From assembly GCA_021812735.1 (NCBI GenBank), contig JAKAMV010000494.1, forward strand, positions 1-7,465: a stretch of DNA of 7,465 bases, given 5' to 3'. The position numbers and the translations under genes were made by a program. Of this stretch, positions 5,694 to 7,465 are shown in pieces (positions within the stretch are counted from its first letter, which is position 1; every line of letters starts with the position of its first letter). The notes under the pieces were generated by a model. It searched no databases, was not told where the DNA came from, and worked only from the letters and a program-made list of their open reading frames with translations. The DNA is from Chloroflexota bacterium. GTDB taxonomy: Bacteria; Chloroflexota; Limnocylindria; Limnocylindrales; CSP1-4.

Positions 5694-5846
5694 GCTTCCA
5701 GAGACTCAACGGTGCGCTGGCCGCACGCTCGCGATGGCGACCGAAGCATTCGTGCGCTCTGGCACCTCGGTCGCCCCTCCGCGCCGCACCTTGCTTCGCC
5801 GGCCGCAGCATTCGTGCGCTCGGCGCACCGTTGAGTCTCTGGAAGC
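5694..5846. repeat. 153-bp element with perfect 24-bp terminal inverted repeats (MITE-like or structured RNA)
   Basis: Positions 5694-5717 are the exact reverse complement of 5823-5846 (outer ends GCTTCC and GGAAGC). With gaps disallowed, the similarity runs on to about 45 bp per arm (5694-5738 against 5802-5846, 36 of 45 matching), including a second block CGCACG/CGTGCG. The 105-bp interior has a perfect 9-bp stem, GGCGACCGA (5736-5744) with TCGGTCGCC (5767-5775). No ORF with coding character is present and no target-site duplication is seen in the flanks. It lies between the dioxygenase terminator hairpins and the 3' end of tRNA-Lys. It could be a non-autonomous transposable element, a REP-like chromosomal repeat, a bidirectional terminator or an ncRNA; copy number would decide. 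Confidence 0.6.
5741..5821 (+). repeat. 19-bp direct repeat pair inside the inverted-repeat element
   Basis: CCGAAGCATTCGTGCGCTC at 5741-5759 recurs at 5803-5821 with one mismatch (A to C at the fourth base), 62 bp apart. The second copy abuts the right terminal inverted repeat, and a diverged reverse copy of its CGTGCG core lies next to the left one. Confidence 0.6.
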
Positions 5847-5901
5847 AAACGCGGCATGCCCCTGGCGCGGCACCATCATGCAGGGTGGCGACGATCGTGC
5901 C

Positions 5902-5976
5902 TGGTGAGCCCGCTGGGATTCGAACCCAGGACCAAGGGATTAAAAGTCCCCTGCTCTACCACTGAGCTACGGGCCC
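5902..5976 (-). tRNA. tRNA-Lys (anticodon TTT), CCA encoded
   Basis: The minus strand folds into a full cloverleaf of 75 nt. The acceptor stem is GGGCCCG (5976-5970) with CGGGCTC (5912-5906), including one G-U pair; the discriminator A and an encoded CCA follow at 5905-5902. The D-arm contains AGCTCAGTGGTAGAGC. The anticodon stem is GGGGA/TCCCT with the 7-nt loop CTTTTAA, placing TTT at 5944-5942. The T-arm has GGTTCGAATCC. All invariant positions look intact, so it should be functional and decode AAA and AAG. Confidence 0.97.
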
Positions 5977-5983
5977 GACCGGG

Positions 5984-5989
5984 ACCGTA
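5984..5989 (-). promoter_or_regulatory. Putative -10 box of tRNA-Lys
   Basis: On the minus strand TACGGT stands 7 nt before the mature tRNA 5' end (5976). Transcription would start almost at G1, leaving little or no 5' leader for RNase P. No clear -35 is seen. Confidence 0.3.
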
Positions 5990-6026
5990 TCACGTCGAGT
6001 ACGGCCCTTGGCCGCCGCGCGAACCT

Positions 6027-6061
6027 GCTCGGGGGTCCCGAGCTGCGCGCGGCACCGCGCG
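6027..6061 (-). terminator. Two GC hairpins between AIM24 and tRNA-Lys
   Basis: Stem 1 is CGCGCGG (6046-6052) with CCGCGCG (6055-6061), best drawn as 6 bp with a 4-nt loop. Stem 2 is GCTCGGG (6027-6033) with CCCGAGC (6037-6043) and a 3-nt loop. They lie 50-84 nt past the AIM24 stop and before the tRNA promoter, the right place to end the AIM24 transcript. No T-tract follows. Confidence 0.4.
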
Positions 6062-6110
6062 AGCCCGCGCCCCTTCGGCACCGCCGCTTCCGCAGGCGCC
6101 GGACGGCCGC

Positions 6111-6812
6111 TCAGGCCTCGGTCGGCATGTGGACATACGCCGACTGGATGCCCACGCGACCGGGTCCAGTGAAGCGGTTGAAGACCAGGTTGCCGCTGCC
6201 GCCGAGCAGGCCGGTCTTGAGGCCGTAGACCTGCTGCGCCATCTGGACCGAGTCGTCGCGGTAGACCCAGCCGCCGGACTCCACGTCGATCTGCTCACCG
6301 TGGTCGAGTGTCTTCTCGAACACGTTGCCGTACCCGTGGAGCCACACGACGCCCTCGTACTGCGTGGCCTGGAAGCGGTCGACGAAGAACCCGGTGCCGC
6401 CGAAGAGCATGTTGCTCACGCCCCTCACCCGGGTGAAGGTGTAGTCCACGTTCCGGGTGGCGGCCAGGAACTGGTGCTCGCGGACCTGGATGGCCTGGCC
6501 GGGCTGGAGGTGCAGGGAGAGCACGTGGCCAGGGTCGTCGCGGGAGAAGGCCACCTCGCCCGGGCCCTGCGTCTCGGTCATGAAGATCGGCATGCCGGCG
6601 ATCGCCCGCTTGAAGCCGCCCGCCATCGGGTGCATGCCGATCATCAGGCCGGGGTCCTTGTACAGGATCACGTGGTGCTCGAAGTACACCGGCACCTGTC
6701 CCGTCAGCAGGATGTGCAGCACCGGCACGAGCTCGCCCTCGGTCCGGTACTGGATGCCGGGGGCGACCCCCTGCTCGATGCGGGTGGGGAGCAGCACGGG
6801 CGGGTTGTTCAT
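6111..6812 (-). CDS. AIM24 family protein
   Basis: A 233-residue protein of the AIM24 (altered inheritance of mitochondria 24) family, a double beta-barrel, cupin-like fold widespread in bacteria and without an established biochemical role. Family features run along the whole length: the first repeat includes GPGEVAFSRDDPGHVLSLHL (83-102), then REHQFLAATRNVDYTF (111-126), LFGGTGFFVDRF (136-147), GVVWLHGYGNV (154-164), and the closing LLGGSGNLVFNRFTGPGRVGIQSA (202-225). There is no signal peptide or membrane segment, so it is probably cytosolic. ATG 6812 is chosen over an upstream in-frame codon at 6842 because GAGGA (6823-6819) stands 6 nt before it. It is followed by tRNA-Lys on the same strand and preceded by the substrate-binding protein gene, but its own promoter and the hairpins suggest a separate unit. 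Confidence 0.9.
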   Translation of the reverse strand: MNNPPVLLPTRIEQGVAPGIQYRTEGELVPVLHILLTGQVPVYFEHHVILYKDPGLMIGMHPMAGGFKRAIAGMPIFMTETQGPGEVAFSRDDPGHVLSLHLQPGQAIQVREHQFLAATRNVDYTFTRVRGVSNMLFGGTGFFVDRFQATQYEGVVWLHGYGNVFEKTLDHGEQIDVESGGWVYRDDSVQMAQQVYGLKTGLLGGSGNLVFNRFTGPGRVGIQSAYVHMPTEA

Positions 6813-6849
6813 CGCGGATCCTCGTGGCGGCCGATGCGGCATCCCGCGA

Positions 6850-6855
6850 ACGATA
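6850..6855 (-). promoter_or_regulatory. Putative -10 box of the AIM24 gene
   Basis: TATCGT on the minus strand would start transcription near 6843, giving a leader of about 30 nt with the GAGGA ribosome site. The identical hexamer precedes the PLP-enzyme gene. The -35 region is unconvincing. Confidence 0.4.
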
Positions 6856-6890
6856 CGCGCGTCGGCCGAGCGGCACGCTGGCGGCCTCGG

Positions 6891-6970
6891 CGGAGGGGAC
6901 CCGAGCCCGGCGGACCCGGATCCCGGTGGGCGGAGGGGGCCCGAGCCCGGCGGGGCCCGGATCCCGCCCG
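6891..6970. repeat. 40-bp imperfect tandem duplication between two genes
   Basis: The block 6891-6930 is repeated at 6931-6970. Both copies begin CGGAGGGG, share CCCGAGCCCGGCGG and CCCGGATCCCG, and differ by one substitution, a one-base insertion and a diverged end. The repeat fills half of the 166-bp gap between the substrate-binding protein stop and the AIM24 start. Confidence 0.65.
6949..6968 (-). terminator. Hairpin downstream of the substrate-binding protein gene
   Basis: GGCGGG (6949-6954) pairs with CCCGCC (6963-6968) around an 8-nt loop, 10 nt past the TAG on the minus strand. It lies in the second copy of the tandem repeat; the other copy has lost the pairing. There is no T-run. Confidence 0.35.
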
Positions 6971-6978
6971 GGCCGCCG

Positions 6979-7465
6979 CTACGGCAGCAGCGACGTGTTC
7001 GTCAGCTGCGACACCTGCACCGGGTTGGGCACCAGCCCGAGCCCGGTCATGAAGTCGATCGACTGCTGCCAGCCCGCGGTGTCGATCGAGCCGTAGGCCG
7101 CGTTGGTGCGCGTGTTCCTCCAGGTGGCGATCGTGGCGTTGAGGATCTGCGCCTGGAGCGGCTTGTCCTGGGCGAGGGTCGGCACCTCCGCGAACGTGGC
7201 GTCGAGCCCCTTCTGCGGGTCGGCGGCGATGTCGTCCATGGCCTGCAGGGTCGCCTTGGTGAATGCCGCCAGGGCATCGTGCTTCGCGGCCAGCGTGGCC
7301 GTCCCGGTCACGAGGCCCGGCCCGGGCAGCGGCACGATCGAGTCCACCGACAGGATCACCGTGTCGATGCCGGCGTTCTTGAGCTGGATCGGCTCGTTGT
7401 TCGTGAAGCCGGTCGCCGCGTCCACGGCGCCCTGCTGGAGCGCGGCCGCCTGCCCGTAGTCCGGG
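6979..7465 (-). CDS. ABC transporter substrate-binding protein, NMT1/THI5-like (partial, N-terminus outside window)
   Basis: The frame is open from the window edge to TAG at 6979-6981 and gives the last 161 residues of a periplasmic-type or lipoprotein-type binding protein; full-length relatives are about 320-350 residues, so roughly half is missing. The start of the fragment, AALQQGAVDAATGFTNNEPIQL, is the NMT1/THI5-like hinge signature, where a ligand-dependent count of bound solute is followed by VDA and NEP. The second lobe then runs through SIVPLPGPGLVTGTATLAAK and an amphipathic C-terminal helical region rich in Trp/Ile (ATWRN, AGWQQSIDFMTGLGL). Such proteins deliver pyrimidine or thiamine precursors, riboflavin, aliphatic sulfonates or nitrate to an ABC permease; the ligand is not evident here. 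The permease and ATPase, if linked, would be upstream, outside the window. The next gene, AIM24, is separated by a tandem repeat and has its own promoter. Confidence 0.85.
   Translation of the reverse strand, partial: PDYGQAAALQQGAVDAATGFTNNEPIQLKNAGIDTVILSVDSIVPLPGPGLVTGTATLAAKHDALAAFTKATLQAMDDIAADPQKGLDATFAEVPTLAQDKPLQAQILNATIATWRNTRTNAAYGSIDTAGWQQSIDFMTGLGLVPNPVQVSQLTNTSLLP

Noticed and set aside
5704..5836. Integron attC site: ACTCAAC (5704-5710) and GTTGAGT (5830-5836) match the RYYYAAC/GTTRRRY core boxes at a plausible distance.
   Set aside because: In attC the palindrome stops at these boxes and has an unpaired spacer and extrahelical bases. Here perfect pairing continues 10 bp outside them and through the spacer, and no integrase or gene cassette is present.
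5534..5965. Plus-strand frame covering the dioxygenase end, the inverted-repeat element and the tRNA.
   Set aside because: It runs through two structured elements and antisense to a functional tRNA, and its product is Arg/Pro/Ser low-complexity sequence without a ribosome site.
5902..5976. tRNA-Lys as an integration (attB) site with the neighbouring repeat as attachment remnant.
   Set aside because: No duplicated tRNA 3' end was found in 5623-5901 and no integrase is in the window, so insertion at the tRNA itself is not supported.

Overview
The window is very GC-rich double-stranded bacterial chromosomal DNA. Its short, mostly single-gene transcription units, strong G/C preference at third codon positions, frequent TANNNT -10 hexamers and some apparently leaderless starts fit a high-GC soil or freshwater lineage such as Actinomycetota or a Limnocylindria-like Chloroflexota. 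The sequence alone does not decide between them. No phage, plasmid, transposase, integrase or CRISPR gene is present.

Layout from left to right: the last 29 codons of an unidentified plus-strand gene (1-90); a convergent DHA1-type MFS exporter on the minus strand (132-1424); a divergent control region of about 100 bp; a small three-helix membrane protein of unknown function (1529-1909, plus); a class-V PLP enzyme of the isopenicillin-N-epimerase-like group (2065-3312, plus); and, tail to tail with it, an XRE-cupin regulator (3326-3949, minus). That regulator is divergent, across an AT-richer control region, from a NADPH:F420 oxidoreductase-like Rossmann protein (4065-4709, plus). An extradiol DODA/LigB-type dioxygenase follows (4801-5622, plus). 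The right part is mostly minus-strand: tRNA-Lys(UUU) with encoded CCA (5902-5976), an AIM24-family protein (6111-6812), and the C-terminal half of an NMT1/THI5-like ABC substrate-binding protein that runs off the window (6979-7465).

Functionally this looks like a set of small metabolic units rather than one obvious pathway. The most plausible functional link is local: the XRE-cupin protein probably controls itself and the divergently transcribed oxidoreductase, through a palindrome that overlaps its own -35 box. A regulatory or biochemical link to the dioxygenase downstream is possible but unproven.

The most unexplained DNA is the 5623-5901 gap. It holds two stacked hairpins at the dioxygenase stop codon, then a 153-bp element bounded by perfect 24-bp inverted repeats with a nested 9-bp stem and an internal 19-bp direct repeat. 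It resembles a MITE-like or structured-RNA element lying just past the 3' end of tRNA-Lys. A 40-bp imperfect tandem duplication lies between the AIM24 and substrate-binding genes.
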